Assembly (NCBI GenBank): GCA_966211955.1
Contig: CBIHOF010000001.1
Coordinates: forward strand, 186,001-250,000
Reading direction: 5' to 3'
DNA: 64,000 nt
DNA from: Albitalea sp966211955
GTDB taxonomy: Bacteria; Pseudomonadota; Gammaproteobacteria; Burkholderiales; Burkholderiaceae_C
This document shows positions 1-8,812 of the stretch, in pieces. Within the stretch, counting starts at the first letter, position 1. Each line of letters opens with the position of its first letter. Below the pieces are notes generated by a model, which saw only the letters and a list, made by a program, of their open reading frames with translations, was not told the origin of the DNA and searched no databases. Made by a program: the position numbers and the translations under genes.

Positions 1-1
1 C

Positions 2-589
2 GAGGGCTGGGTGGATGCCGATGAATTCAAGCGGCTGAACGACGAATTCTTCGAGACCTACAAGGCGGGCAAGCTCGACGTGCATGCCTACATCGAGTTC
101 TCGACCCGGCCCCTGCGCGAGCGGCCGCTGCATGAGTCCGAAGCCGCGCACGGCCGCTTCATGGCCGAGGTCATCGCGCCTCACCTGCATGAATCGGCGC
201 GCCGCCTGGTGCGCGAGCACATCGACCAGGGCGACCTGGTCGCACTCGTCACGGCCACCAATGAGTTCGTCACCGCGCCGATCGCCCGGGCCTTCGGCAT
301 CGACGACCTGATCGCCGTGAAGCTCGAACGCGGGCCCGGGGGTACCATCACGGGCCGCATCGACGGCGTGCCGAGCTACCGCGAGGGCAAGGTCACGCGG
401 GTCGAGCAGTGGCTCGCGTCCCGAGGCAAGCGCTGGAGCGATTTCGGGCGGACCAGCGTCTACAGCGACTCGATCAACGACTTGCCGCTGCTCGAGAAGG
501 CCACGCATCCCGTCGCGACGAACCCGTCGCCCCCGCTCGAAGCCATCGCCCGCGAACGCGGGTGGCGCATCCTGAACCTTTTCAAATGA
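2..589 (+). CDS. HAD-superfamily (subclass IB) phosphatase, 5' truncated by window edge
   Basis: The frame is open from base 2, so the gene begins before the window. A GTG at 11 is in frame but internal. The 195 visible residues lack HAD motif I (DxDxT), which must lie upstream. Motif III appears as SDSINDLPLLE near the C terminus, and TATNEF fits the family's Ser/Thr motif II region. This matches SerB-like HAD-IB phosphomonoesterases common in Burkholderiales; the substrate cannot be told. Its TGA (587-589) overlaps the pcnB ATG (586), so the two are probably translationally coupled. Confidence 0.85.
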   Translation, partial: EGWVDADEFKRLNDEFFETYKAGKLDVHAYIEFSTRPLRERPLHESEAAHGRFMAEVIAPHLHESARRLVREHIDQGDLVALVTATNEFVTAPIARAFGIDDLIAVKLERGPGGTITGRIDGVPSYREGKVTRVEQWLASRGKRWSDFGRTSVYSDSINDLPLLEKATHPVATNPSPPLEAIARERGWRILNLFK

Positions 590-2124
590 TCAAGAAGCTC
601 ATCGACAAACTGCTGGGAAAGGGCGATTCGGCCTCCAAGGCGAAGGGCACGCCCCGCGGCAAGCGCACCGAGGTGGGCAAGGACGAGCACGGCATCGACC
701 CGACGCTGGTCGACGAGCGCGCCGTGAAGGTCGTGCAGACGCTCACCGAAGCCGGTTTCGAGGCCTTCATCGTCGGCGGCGCCGTGCGCGACCTGCTGCT
801 CGGCCTGCGACCCAAGGACTTTGACGTCGCCACCAATGCCACGCCAGAGGAAGTGAAGGGCCTGTTCCGCCGCGCCTTCATCATCGGCCGGCGCTTTCGC
901 ATCGTGCACGTGGTGTTCGGTCGCGGCCGCGACCACGAGGTGATCGAAGTCTCGACCTTCCGCGCGATGATGGATTCGGCCGCCGCCGAGACGGTGAGCG
1001 GCAACGAGAAGACATCCCGCAGCGACCTGGCCGGCAAGACGCACGTCGTCGACGCGGAAGGCCGCGTGCTGCGCGACAACGTATGGGGCCCGCAAATCGA
1101 GGATGCCGCCCGGCGCGACTTCACCGTGAACGCGATGTACTACGACCCGCAGCGCGAGATCGTGGTCGACTACCACGGCGGCATCAAGGACGGGAAGAAG
1201 AAGCTGTTGCGCATGATCGGCGACCCCGAGACGCGCTACCGCGAAGACCCGGTGCGCATCATCCGCGTGGTGCGCTTCGCCGCCAAGCTGGGCTTCGAGA
1301 TCGAGCCCAAGACGCGCGAGCCCATCCGGCGCATGGCCGCGCTGCTCGAAAACGTGCCGCAATCGCGCATGTTCGACGAGATGATCAAGCTGCTGCAGAC
1401 CGGGCATTCGCTCGCGAGCCTGGAAGAGTTGCGCAAGCAGGGCCTGCACCAGGGCATCTTCCCCATCCTCGACGTCGTGCTCGATGAAGCGCATCGCCAC
1501 GATGGGCGCGAGAAGTTCGTGCAGATGGCGCTGGCCGACACCGACCGCCGCGTCGGCGAGAACAAGCCGGTGGCGCCGAGCTTCATGCTCGCCTGCATGC
1601 TCTGGCACGACGTGCTGGACCGCTGGCAGAAGCTGAAGGCGCAGGGCGAACCCTCGTTCCCGGCGCTTCAGCAGGCGATTGATGCAGTGTTCGATGCGCG
1701 CATCGGCGACATCTCCGGCCGCGGCAAGCTGGCGGCCGACATGCGCGAAATCTGGATGATGCAGCCGCGCTTCGAGCGCCGCATCGGCAGCGCGCCGTTC
1801 ACGCTGGTGGAGCAGCCGCGTTTCCGCGCCGGCTTCGACTTCCTGCGCCTGCGTGCCGATGCCGGCGAGACCGACGGCACATTGGCCGAATGGTGGGAAG
1901 ACTTCTCCATGGGCGACGACGAGGAGCGCCGCGCGCTGATGGATGTGGCGCGCGAGCAGGACCAGGCGCGCCGCTCGAAGGGCGGATCGCCGAGTGCGGC
2001 CGGTGCGTCGGTCGGGTCGAGCGGTGGATCTGCCGAGACCGACCCGGCCAAGAAGCGTCGCCGTCGTCGCCGCAAGCCTGCGGGCTCAGGTGCCGCTGGC
2101 CCGGCGCCGTCGTCCGACGCCTGA
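586..2124 (+). CDS. pcnB: Poly(A) polymerase PcnB
   Basis: 512 residues. It adds 3' poly(A) tails to RNA and so promotes decay. The nucleotidyltransferase signature GGAVRDLLLG lies at about 64-73, followed by the catalytic DFD at about 78-80. An RNA-binding domain and a C-terminal basic tail (KKRRRRRRK) follow, typical of bacterial PcnB rather than CCA-adding enzyme. The open frame reaches back to 409, but the ATG at 586 gives the usual MIKKLIDKLL start and a 4-base ATGA overlap with the upstream phosphatase. folK follows 18 bp downstream. Confidence 0.95.
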   Translation: MIKKLIDKLLGKGDSASKAKGTPRGKRTEVGKDEHGIDPTLVDERAVKVVQTLTEAGFEAFIVGGAVRDLLLGLRPKDFDVATNATPEEVKGLFRRAFIIGRRFRIVHVVFGRGRDHEVIEVSTFRAMMDSAAAETVSGNEKTSRSDLAGKTHVVDAEGRVLRDNVWGPQIEDAARRDFTVNAMYYDPQREIVVDYHGGIKDGKKKLLRMIGDPETRYREDPVRIIRVVRFAAKLGFEIEPKTREPIRRMAALLENVPQSRMFDEMIKLLQTGHSLASLEELRKQGLHQGIFPILDVVLDEAHRHDGREKFVQMALADTDRRVGENKPVAPSFMLACMLWHDVLDRWQKLKAQGEPSFPALQQAIDAVFDARIGDISGRGKLAADMREIWMMQPRFERRIGSAPFTLVEQPRFRAGFDFLRLRADAGETDGTLAEWWEDFSMGDDEERRALMDVAREQDQARRSKGGSPSAAGASVGSSGGSAETDPAKKRRRRRRKPAGSGAAGPAPSSDA

Positions 2125-2142
2125 GCCGGTTGCGGGGCGAGC

Positions 2143-2643
2143 ATGGGCACGCAGCCTGTATCCGGCGTGCTGGCCTGGATCGGCCTGGGTGCGAACCTGG
2201 GCGATGCGCGGGCTGCCCTGCAATCAGCCACGGATGCGCTGGCCGGCTTGCGCGTGACGACGCTGGTCGCCGTGTCGCCGCTGTACCGCTCGGCGCCCAT
2301 CGACGCGACCGGCCCCGACTATCTCAACGCCGTGGCGCTCGTTCGTACCGGGCTCGATGCGCACGACTTGCTGCGCGAGCTGCAGGCCATCGAGCTGACG
2401 CACGGCCGCGAACGCAGCCACCGCAATGCACCGCGCACCCTGGATCTGGATTTGCTCCTGCATGCCGACGACGTGATCCACACCGACACCCTGACACTGC
2501 CTCATCCACGCATGCATGAGCGCGCCTTCGTGCTGCGGCCGCTGCTGGATGTCGCGCCGGACATCCGCATTCCGGGCTTGGGCGCTGCCAGCCATTGGCT
2601 GCCGCGCGTGGCCGACCAACGAATCGAACGCATCGCCCCATGA
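2143..2643 (+). CDS. folK: 2-amino-4-hydroxy-6-hydroxymethyldihydropteridine pyrophosphokinase
   Basis: 166 residues, normal for HPPK. It transfers pyrophosphate from ATP to 6-hydroxymethyl-dihydropterin in folate synthesis. GLGANLGD is at 14-21, the signature APRTLDLDLLL at about 96-106 and LPHPRMHERAFVLRPL at about 119-134; these hold the ATP and Mg-binding residues. It sits between pcnB and a DUF486 gene, and its TGA (2641-2643) overlaps the next ATG (2640). Confidence 0.96.
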   Translation: MGTQPVSGVLAWIGLGANLGDARAALQSATDALAGLRVTTLVAVSPLYRSAPIDATGPDYLNAVALVRTGLDAHDLLRELQAIELTHGRERSHRNAPRTLDLDLLLHADDVIHTDTLTLPHPRMHERAFVLRPLLDVAPDIRIPGLGAASHWLPRVADQRIERIAP

Positions 2644-2996
2644 ACTCATTGCCCGTTTCACTGCAAACCGCGCTGTTGCTCACCGCGTCGAACGTCTTCA
2701 TGACCTTCGCCTGGTACGGCCACCTGAAGAACCTGGAAGACAAGCCCTGGTACGTCGCGGCGTTGGTGAGCTGGGGCATCGCACTCTTCGAGTATCTGCT
2801 GCAGGTGCCGGGCAACCGCATCGGCTTCAACGGCGGGATCACGCTGGCGCAGTTGAAGATCATGCAGGAGGTGATCACGCTGCTGGTCTTCGTGCCCTTT
2901 GCGATGTTCTTCATGAACCAGCCCTTCAAGACCGACTTCATCTGGGCGGGCCTGTGCCTCGTCGGCGCGGTCTACTTCGTCTTTCGAAGCGCATGA
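2640..2996 (+). CDS. DMT-family (DUF486) small integral membrane protein
   Basis: 118 residues with about four hydrophobic segments, resembling the DUF486 branch of the drug/metabolite transporter superfamily (motifs SNVFMTFAWYGHLK and FEYLLQVPGNRIG). Function is not established. The start chosen gives an ATGA overlap with folK, and its own stop overlaps the deoxynucleoside kinase ATG at 2993. It is therefore embedded in a coupled folate/nucleotide operon although it looks like a transporter-type protein. Confidence 0.85.
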   Translation: MNSLPVSLQTALLLTASNVFMTFAWYGHLKNLEDKPWYVAALVSWGIALFEYLLQVPGNRIGFNGGITLAQLKIMQEVITLLVFVPFAMFFMNQPFKTDFIWAGLCLVGAVYFVFRSA

Positions 2997-3643
2997 CGGA
3001 CTTGCTCGATCGCTTCGGCCACATCGCCATCGAAGGGCCGATCGGTGTCGGCAAGAGCTCGCTCGCCCGCCGGTTGGGCCAGCATCTGGGCGCGGAGCTG
3101 CTGCTCGAGAAGGCGGAGGAGAACCCCTTCCTTGAGCGGTTCTACCGGGACCCTCGCGGCCACGCCTTCCAGACGCAGCTCTTCTTCCTCTTCCAAAGAG
3201 TCAAGCAGATGCAGGATCTCGCGCAGACGGGCATGTTCTCGCGCGGCGTCGTGAGCGACTTCATCTTCGACAAGGACGCGCTGTTTGCCCGCATGAACCT
3301 GGACGACGAGGAGTACCGGCTCTACGCGCAGATCCAGGCGCAGATGGCGCAGGGCCTGCCGCGGCCCGGGCTGATCGTGTGGCTGCAGGCGAAGCCGGCC
3401 ACGCTCATCGAGCGCATCCGGCGGCGCGCCATCCCGATGGAGCAGGGCGTGGACGAGGCCTACCTGTCGACGCTGTGCGATGCCTATGTCGAACACTTCC
3501 GCGCCCGCGACGACACGCCGGTCCTGACCGTCGTGACGGAGGACTTCAACCCCGCCGGGCGCGACGAAGATTTCGCCTCCCTGCTGGCCCACCTGGAAAC
3601 CTTCCAGGCGCCACGCGGCGTGCTCGACCCGCAAGCGCCCTGA
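2993..3643 (+). CDS. Deoxynucleoside kinase (dGK/dAK type)
   Basis: 216 residues. The P-loop GPIGVGKSS is at 15-23, EENPFLERFY at about 42-51 is the conserved acidic/substrate segment, and the arginine-rich lid (RIRRRA) lies around 140. The family phosphorylates deoxynucleosides in nucleotide salvage; substrate preference cannot be read from sequence. In many Burkholderiales a kinase of this type follows folK and precedes panB. Here a DUF486 gene lies between it and folK, and a phosphate transport pair comes next instead of panB. ATG at 2993 overlaps the upstream TGA. Confidence 0.88.
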   Translation: MTDLLDRFGHIAIEGPIGVGKSSLARRLGQHLGAELLLEKAEENPFLERFYRDPRGHAFQTQLFFLFQRVKQMQDLAQTGMFSRGVVSDFIFDKDALFARMNLDDEEYRLYAQIQAQMAQGLPRPGLIVWLQAKPATLIERIRRRAIPMEQGVDEAYLSTLCDAYVEHFRARDDTPVLTVVTEDFNPAGRDEDFASLLAHLETFQAPRGVLDPQAP

Positions 3644-3718
3644 ACTACACTGCGCGGGTTTTGAAAATCTGATGACCGGGCGGCCTCGTGGTGCGCATGG
3701 TGGATCGAGGAGACTCCG

Positions 3719-4366
3719 ATGCTGTTTGGCAAGCTGCTGCCCCGAGAGGGCAACTTTTTCGAGTTGTTCAACCAGCACGGGGCGTTCATCGTCGAAGGCG
3801 CACGTTCCTTCATCCTGCTGATCCAGAACTACAGTGACACCGCCCTGCGCGAGAAGTACACGCAGGAGGTCGGCAATGCCGAGCGCCAGGCCGACCGCAT
3901 CACCGCCGAGGTGAACCGGTTGTTGCACAAGACCTTCATCACGCCCATCGACCGCGAACAGATCCACAGCCTGATCAACGCGATGGATGACATTCTCGAT
4001 CTGCTGCAGGACGCAACAGAGACGATGCTTCTCTACGATGTGCGCGCGATGACCGAGGACATCATCCGCCTGGGCGACCTGAGCGCGAAGTGCTGCGAGC
4101 GCGTGCAGCATGCGGTGTCGCTGCTGCCCAAGCTGAACGATCATGCGACGGCAGCGGCGGCCATCAAGACCTGCGAGGAAATCGACAAGCTCGAGTCCGA
4201 CGCCGACCGGGTGATGCGCTCCGCAATGTCCAAGCTCTTCCGTGAAGAGAAAGACGTGCGCGAGCTCATCAAGCTCAAGGCCATCTACGAACTGCTCGAA
4301 TCCATTTCCGACCGCTGCGAGGACGTGGCCAACCTCATCGAGGGCGTTGTCCTCGAGAATTCCTGA
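3719..4366 (+). CDS. DUF47 (PhoU-like) Pit accessory protein
   Basis: 215 residues, almost entirely helical and charged, starting MLFGKLLPREGNFFELFNQH, typical of the DUF47/PhoU_div family. These proteins are usually encoded just upstream of Pit phosphate permeases and are thought to modulate them at the cytoplasmic face. Here the Pit gene starts 19 bp downstream, so the pair is one unit. A GAGGAGA ribosome-binding site lies just before the ATG. Confidence 0.92.
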   Translation: MLFGKLLPREGNFFELFNQHGAFIVEGARSFILLIQNYSDTALREKYTQEVGNAERQADRITAEVNRLLHKTFITPIDREQIHSLINAMDDILDLLQDATETMLLYDVRAMTEDIIRLGDLSAKCCERVQHAVSLLPKLNDHATAAAAIKTCEEIDKLESDADRVMRSAMSKLFREEKDVRELIKLKAIYELLESISDRCEDVANLIEGVVLENS

Positions 4367-4385
4367 CCCGGCCCGCTCACTTCAG

Positions 4386-5399
4386 ATGGACAAAATCCAG
4401 GCTGCCTTCTGGGTCGTCGCGCTGCTGGTTGCGCTGGCGGTTGCCTTCGACTTCATGAACGGCTTTCACGACGCGGCGAATTCCATCGCCACCGTCGTGT
4501 CCACCGGCGTCCTCAAGCCGCAGCAGGCGGTGGTGTTCGCGGCCTTCTTCAACGTCATCGCCATCTCGATCTTCCAGCTCAAGGTGGCCGCGACCATCGG
4601 CAAGGGCATCGTGTTGCCGGGCGTGGTCGATCATCATGTGGTGTTCGGCGCCCTCGTCGGGGCGCTGGTGTGGAACATCGTCACGTGGATGTACGGCATT
4701 CCGTCGAGCTCCTCGCATGCGCTCATCGGCGGCATCGTCGGCGCGGTGATGGCCAAGGCCGGTGCGGGCTCGCTGGTGGCAGCCGGCATCTGGAAGACCG
4801 TGCTCTTCATCTTCCTGTCGCCGCTGCTGGGCTTCATCTTCGGCTCCTTCCTGATGGTGGTCGTGGCCAACCTGTTCAAGCGATCGTCGCCTCTGCGAGT
4901 GGACAACTGGTTCCGGCGATTGCAGCTCGTGTCCGCGGGCCTGTACAGCCTCGGACACGGCGGCAACGACGCGCAGAAGACCATCGGCATCATCTGGATG
5001 CTGCTCATCGCCACCGGTTACGCAACGGCCGGCGACAAGATGCCGCCGGCGTGGGTGATCTGGGTGTGCTACGTGGCGATCGGCATGGGCACGATGTTCG
5101 GCGGCTGGCGCATCGTGAAGACCATGGGCCAGAAGATCACCAAGCTCAAGCCGGTGGGCGGCTTCTGCGCCGAGACGGGTGGCGCGATCACGCTCTTCCT
5201 CGCGACGGCGCTGGGCGTGCCGGTGTCCACCACCCACACCATCACCGGTGCGATCGTCGGCGTGGGTTCGACGCAGCGCGCGTCGGCGGTGCGCTGGGGC
5301 GTGGCCGGCAACATCGTCTGGGCGTGGATCTTCACGATTCCCGCATCGGCCTTCGTCGCCGCGGTGGCGTACTGGATCGGCCTGACAGTCTTTCCTTGA
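4386..5399 (+). CDS. pit: Low-affinity inorganic phosphate transporter (PiT/PHO4 family)
   Basis: 337 residues with about ten hydrophobic segments. The duplicated PHO4 signatures are present: NGFHDAANS at about 25-33 and GHGGNDAQKTIG at about 190-202. The family imports metal-phosphate complexes by proton symport across the inner membrane. The open frame extends to 4242, but that part overlaps the DUF47 gene; ATG 4386 gives the normal MDKIQAAFW start. It is paired with the DUF47 protein. Confidence 0.94.
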   Translation: MDKIQAAFWVVALLVALAVAFDFMNGFHDAANSIATVVSTGVLKPQQAVVFAAFFNVIAISIFQLKVAATIGKGIVLPGVVDHHVVFGALVGALVWNIVTWMYGIPSSSSHALIGGIVGAVMAKAGAGSLVAAGIWKTVLFIFLSPLLGFIFGSFLMVVVANLFKRSSPLRVDNWFRRLQLVSAGLYSLGHGGNDAQKTIGIIWMLLIATGYATAGDKMPPAWVIWVCYVAIGMGTMFGGWRIVKTMGQKITKLKPVGGFCAETGGAITLFLATALGVPVSTTHTITGAIVGVGSTQRASAVRWGVAGNIVWAWIFTIPASAFVAAVAYWIGLTVFP

Positions 5400-5417
5400 G
5401 CCTTGCGCTGCCCAGCC

Positions 5418-5855
5418 TCACTGGCTGATCTTGCGGCCTTCCTCGATCTGGTATTCAAAGTAGCGCTGGCCACTGAAGGCGATGGTGGCCATGAGCACGC
5501 CCGCGCCGATCAAGAGCGCGACGATCACGCCAATGACGGCTGCCCAGCCGCTGTGCGTGGCCGGGCCTTCATCGTTGTAGCGGGCGTCCCACTTCTCGTC
5601 GGCCATCAGGCCGTAGACGATCGCGGTCAGCATGGCTGCGGCGATGGCGCAGCCCGCGAGGGGAATCAACGCCCACGACAACTGGTCGTCCTGGCCGAGG
5701 TCCAGCACGCGCTGGACACCGTACAAGCCGAGCAGCGTGGGCAACGGGAACATCCAACCCCATGCATCGCGAAAGCCGTGGAGGTAGAAGCGGTGCAGGC
5801 CCATGCTGCCGCCGATCACGGCGATCCAGGTCGCCAGCGTCTTTGACTTGCGCAT
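5418..5855 (-). CDS. TM2-domain membrane protein
   Basis: 145 residues. The N-terminal half carries a TM2 domain (GGSMGLHRFYLHGFRDAWGW), followed by hydrophobic stretches for about four membrane segments and a short polar tail. TM2 proteins are widespread and of unknown function. The start at 5855 (MRKSKTLATW) lies 5 bp after the stop of the upstream GNAT gene, so the two are probably co-transcribed. It converges on the phosphate transporter. Confidence 0.8.
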   Translation of the reverse strand: MRKSKTLATWIAVIGGSMGLHRFYLHGFRDAWGWMFPLPTLLGLYGVQRVLDLGQDDQLSWALIPLAGCAIAAAMLTAIVYGLMADEKWDARYNDEGPATHSGWAAVIGVIVALLIGAGVLMATIAFSGQRYFEYQIEEGRKISQ

Positions 5856-5860
5856 GCTGA

Positions 5861-6400
5861 TCACGCCCCGTTTGCCGGTGCGGCGCTGTCGCCGACGCCC
5901 AGTGCGCGCTGCATCATCACCACGTCGAGCCATCGGTCGAACTTCCAGCCGGCGGACTTGATGAGGCCCGTGTGCTCGAAGCCGAGCGTCTTGTGCACGC
6001 CGATCGAGCCCAGGTTGTTCGAGTCGCCGATGACGGCGAGCATCTGCCGGGCGCCGCGAGCCTCGCACTGTGACAGCAGCTCTGCCAGCAGCAGTCGGCC
6101 GACGCCCTGGCCGCGGGCAGCGTCCGCGAGGTAGATCGAGTCTTCCAGGCAGAAACGGTAGGCCTTGCGCGGACGGAAGTGGTTGGCGTAGGCGTAACCG
6201 AGCACCTGGCCCTCCCGCTCGGCCACGAGCCAGGGCAGTCCCTTTGAGAGGACGTCGTCGCGGCGGCGCGTCATTTCGGGCAGTTCCGGCGCTTCCAGCT
6301 CGAAAGTGCCCGTGCCGTTTTGCACGTTCCAGCTGTAAATGGCCGTGATGGAGGGCAGATCGTCGGGCGTGCTGGGGCGAATCAAGAGAGAAGAGGGCAT
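5861..6400 (-). CDS. GNAT N-acetyltransferase (phosphinothricin/L-amino-acid type)
   Basis: 179 residues. The acetyl-CoA binding loop appears as ARGQGVGRLLL around 94-104, and the FELEAPELPEMTRR and YANHFRPRKAYR segments are characteristic of the Pat/YncA (MnaT) branch, which N-acetylates methionine sulfone or sulfoximine and phosphinothricin-like amino acids. Substrate is inferred from family only. It is divergent from rpsP across a 203-bp gap, with a TM2 gene directly downstream. Confidence 0.88.
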   Translation of the reverse strand: MPSSLLIRPSTPDDLPSITAIYSWNVQNGTGTFELEAPELPEMTRRRDDVLSKGLPWLVAEREGQVLGYAYANHFRPRKAYRFCLEDSIYLADAARGQGVGRLLLAELLSQCEARGARQMLAVIGDSNNLGSIGVHKTLGFEHTGLIKSAGWKFDRWLDVVMMQRALGVGDSAAPANGA

Positions 6401-6405
6401 TCGAA

Positions 6406-6435
6406 TGACCTTGGGGTGATTCAGGAGTTTATAAT
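6406..6435 (+). promoter_or_regulatory. Candidate sigma70 promoter for rpsP operon
   Basis: A perfect TATAAT -10 lies at 6430-6435, with ATGACC (four of six matches to TTGACA) at 6406-6411 and an 18-bp spacer. Transcription from it would give rpsP a leader of about 160 nt, up to ATG 6604. Confidence 0.6.
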
Positions 6436-6603
6436 GCTTGGTTTTGGTGACGGCCCACGCCTACTTCGAAAGAGGCAGACTTGCGGCGTATCTACGGCAC
6501 TGAAACACCGGCGAAGAGCGGCATGGGGCTGCTTGCGCCACTGATCTGCTCGCCCTGAGTGTCTCCTGGTGCGGTGGATGTTTTCACAATTCAAGGAAAC
6601 AAC

Positions 6604-6852
6604 ATGGTCGTGATTCGACTCGCACGTGGCGGCGCCAAGAAGCGTCCTTTCTTCAACATCGTCGTTGCTGACTCGCGCATCCGCCGCGACGGCCGCTTCA
6701 TCGAGCGCGTGGGTTTCTACAACCCCGTGGCCGCCGGTGCCGAGCAGCCGCTGCGCGTGGCGTTCGACCGCGTCGACTTCTGGGCCAGCCAAGGCGCCCA
6801 ACTGTCGCCGACGGTGGCTCGCCTGGTCGCCCAGGCCAAGGCCAAGGCCTGA
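6604..6852 (+). CDS. rpsP: 30S ribosomal protein S16
   Basis: 82 residues, typical length. MVVIRLARGGAKKRPFF and the IERVGFYNP segment are the S16 hallmarks. It is a structural protein of the small subunit body, binding 16S rRNA. An AAGGAA ribosome-binding site lies at about 6593-6598. It is the first gene of the conserved rpsP-rimM-trmD-rplS operon; rimM starts 8 bp downstream. Confidence 0.98.
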   Translation: MVVIRLARGGAKKRPFFNIVVADSRIRRDGRFIERVGFYNPVAAGAEQPLRVAFDRVDFWASQGAQLSPTVARLVAQAKAKA

Positions 6853-6860
6853 GTGCAGGC

Positions 6861-7460
6861 GTGAACGCGGCGCCTCAAGCCGCGGGCGACGAGCCCGCCT
6901 GGCCTGAAGACGCCGTCGAGGTCGGTCGCATCCTCGACGCCTGGGGCGTCAAGGGCTGGGTCAAAGTCCAGCCCTTTGCGGCCGATCCTCAGGCGCTGTT
7001 CTCAACGCGCCGCTGGTTCCTGAAACCGCCCGAGGCCTTCGGCCCGAAGCGGCCCGCCACGGCAGGAGCCCTTCCTCCCTTCCTCAAGATCGCACAGGTC
7101 AAGCACCACGGTGACGGGATCGTCGCCTTGCCGCAAGGCGTGGAAGACCGAAGCGGCGCGGAAGCGCTCAAGGGCGCACGGGTGTTTGTCTCGCGTGCCA
7201 GCTTTCCGACCGCCGACCCCGACGAGTACTACTGGGTCGATCTCATCGGTCTCACGGTCGTCAACCTGCAAGGCGAAACGCTCGGCACGGTGGTCGGTCT
7301 GCTCGATACTGGCCCGCACAGCGTGCTGCGCATCGCGCCCGAGGGCGTGCCGGCGGACGACGAGGCGGCCCAGAGGCTTGTGCCCTTCGTTGCGGCCTAC
7401 GTCAGCGACGTGAGCCTGCCAGAGCGACGCATCATCGTCGACTGGGGCCTGGACTACTGA
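6861..7460 (+). CDS. rimM: 16S rRNA processing/30S maturation protein RimM
   Basis: 199 residues, GTG start. The N-terminal RimM domain begins VEVGRILDAWGVKGWVKV; the C-terminal PRC-barrel begins YYWVDLIGLTV. It binds S19 and assists maturation of the 30S head. It is slightly longer than the E. coli protein because of an N-terminal acidic extension and an Ala/Pro insert after FGPKRP. It lies between rpsP and trmD as expected. Confidence 0.96.
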   Translation: MNAAPQAAGDEPAWPEDAVEVGRILDAWGVKGWVKVQPFAADPQALFSTRRWFLKPPEAFGPKRPATAGALPPFLKIAQVKHHGDGIVALPQGVEDRSGAEALKGARVFVSRASFPTADPDEYYWVDLIGLTVVNLQGETLGTVVGLLDTGPHSVLRIAPEGVPADDEAAQRLVPFVAAYVSDVSLPERRIIVDWGLDY

Positions 7461-7471
7461 TCGGCGCTGCC

Positions 7472-8224
7472 ATGCGCTTTGATGCCATCACGCTCTTCCC
7501 GGAACTGTTCGCGCCTCATCTGACGCACGGCGTCACGCGGCGCGCGTTCGAATCCGGGCAGGTGGGCATGCACCTGTGGCAGTTGCGCGATTTCGCGGAC
7601 GACAACTATCGACGTGTCGACGACCGGCCGTACGGCGGCGGGCCTGGGATGGTGATGTTGGTCGAGCCGCTGGAGCGTGCGCTCGCAGCAGTTCGGCAAT
7701 CGCGTGGCGACACGGCGCCGGTGGTGCATTTCACGCCGACCGGGCGACGCATCGACCAACAGGTGGTCGCCGGGTTCTCGAGGAGCGAAGGCGCCATCCT
7801 CCTGTGCGGGCGCTACGAGGGCATCGACCAGCGCTTCCTCGATCGCCACGTCGATATCGAGTTGAGCCTCGGCGATTTCGTGCTGTCCGGAGGCGAATTG
7901 CCGGCTCTGGCGCTGATCGACGCCATTGCCCGTCTGCAAGACGGCGTGCTCGGCGACGCGCAGTCGCACCAGCAAGACAGCTTCTCCGACGGCCTGCTCG
8001 ATTGCCCTCACTACAGCCGGCCCGAAGTATTGGTGGGCGAGGGGGGGGCGCAGCCGGTCCCGCCGGTGCTCCTGTCCGGCCACCACGCCGACATCGCCCG
8101 CTGGCGACGCGAGCGCTCGCTGGAACTGACCGCCCGGCGGCGTCCGGACCTGATCGCCGCCGCCCGGGCTGCAGGAAAGCTCACGAAGGCGGACGAGAAG
8201 TACCTTGCCGGCCTTGGGCTATAA
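7472..8224 (+). CDS. trmD: tRNA (guanine-37-N1)-methyltransferase
   Basis: 250 residues. It methylates G37 of tRNAs reading CNN codons, preventing +1 frameshifts. It is a SPOUT-fold enzyme: RPYGGGPGMVM near 52-62 and the knot segment LSLGDFVLSGGELPALALID at about 131-150 are diagnostic. ATG 7472 lies 11 bp after rimM. A TATAAT overlaps the stop codon (8220-8225) and could serve rplS, though no good -35 is visible. Confidence 0.97.
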   Translation: MRFDAITLFPELFAPHLTHGVTRRAFESGQVGMHLWQLRDFADDNYRRVDDRPYGGGPGMVMLVEPLERALAAVRQSRGDTAPVVHFTPTGRRIDQQVVAGFSRSEGAILLCGRYEGIDQRFLDRHVDIELSLGDFVLSGGELPALALIDAIARLQDGVLGDAQSHQQDSFSDGLLDCPHYSRPEVLVGEGGAQPVPPVLLSGHHADIARWRRERSLELTARRRPDLIAAARAAGKLTKADEKYLAGLGL

Positions 8225-8346
8225 TCAAAGGCTTTTCGATCCTCTGCCAGGCCCGGACCGACCCTGCCAAGCCCCAGCCCCGTGCTGAAGCCTGGTGTCC
8301 GAACCCAATTCTCAACACCGCGTTGGCACGATCGCACGGAGAAACC

Positions 8347-8700
8347 ATGGACCTGATCCAGACCCTCGAGCAAGAAGAGATTGCTCGCCTGAACAAGACC
8401 ATCCCGGCCTTTGCGCCCGGCGACACGGTCATCGTCAACGTGAACGTCGTCGAAGGCACCCGCAAGCGCGTGCAGGCCTACGAAGGCGTCGTGATTGCCA
8501 AGCGTAATCGCGGCCTGAATTCCAGCTTCATCGTGCGCAAGATTTCCAGCGGCGAAGGCGTGGAACGTACGTTCCAGATCTACAGCCCGCTGATCGCCTC
8601 GATCGAAGTCAAGCGCCGCGGCGATGTCCGCCGCGCGAAGCTGTACTACCTCCGCAATCGTTCGGGCAAGTCGGCTCGGATCAAAGAGAAGCTGGCCTGA
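8347..8700 (+). CDS. rplS: 50S ribosomal protein L19
   Basis: 117 residues starting MDLIQTLEQEEIARLNKT, with PAFAPGDTV and the YYLRNRSGKSARIKEKLA end typical of L19, which sits at the 30S-50S interface. A GGAGAAACC ribosome-binding site precedes ATG 8347. It is the last gene of the rpsP operon, followed by an unusual hairpin-rich 3' region and a strong terminator. A 26-bp direct repeat begins inside its last codons (8688). Confidence 0.97.
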   Translation: MDLIQTLEQEEIARLNKTIPAFAPGDTVIVNVNVVEGTRKRVQAYEGVVIAKRNRGLNSSFIVRKISSGEGVERTFQIYSPLIASIEVKRRGDVRRAKLYYLRNRSGKSARIKEKLA

Positions 8701-8787
8701 CGAAGTCAGCCTCTGCGCAGCAAAGGTCGCGCGACGCGCGAAGCCAACTTCCGCCGCAGGCGAAGCTGGCCTGACGAAGTCAGCCTC
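8688..8787 (+). repeat. 26-bp direct repeat flanking a hairpin at the 3' end of rplS
   Basis: The same 26 bases occur at 8688-8713 (covering the last rplS codons and its TGA) and at 8762-8787. Each copy contains the small inverted repeat CTGAC-GAA-GTCAG. Between them, TCGCGC-GAC-GCGCGA (8727-8741) forms another perfect stem. The second copy's GTCAGCCTCC (8779-8788) can instead pair with GGAGGCTGAC (8796-8805), so two pairings compete for GTCAG. Confidence 0.85.
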
Positions 8788-8812
8788 CCATGCACGGAGG
8801 CTGACCCCAAAC

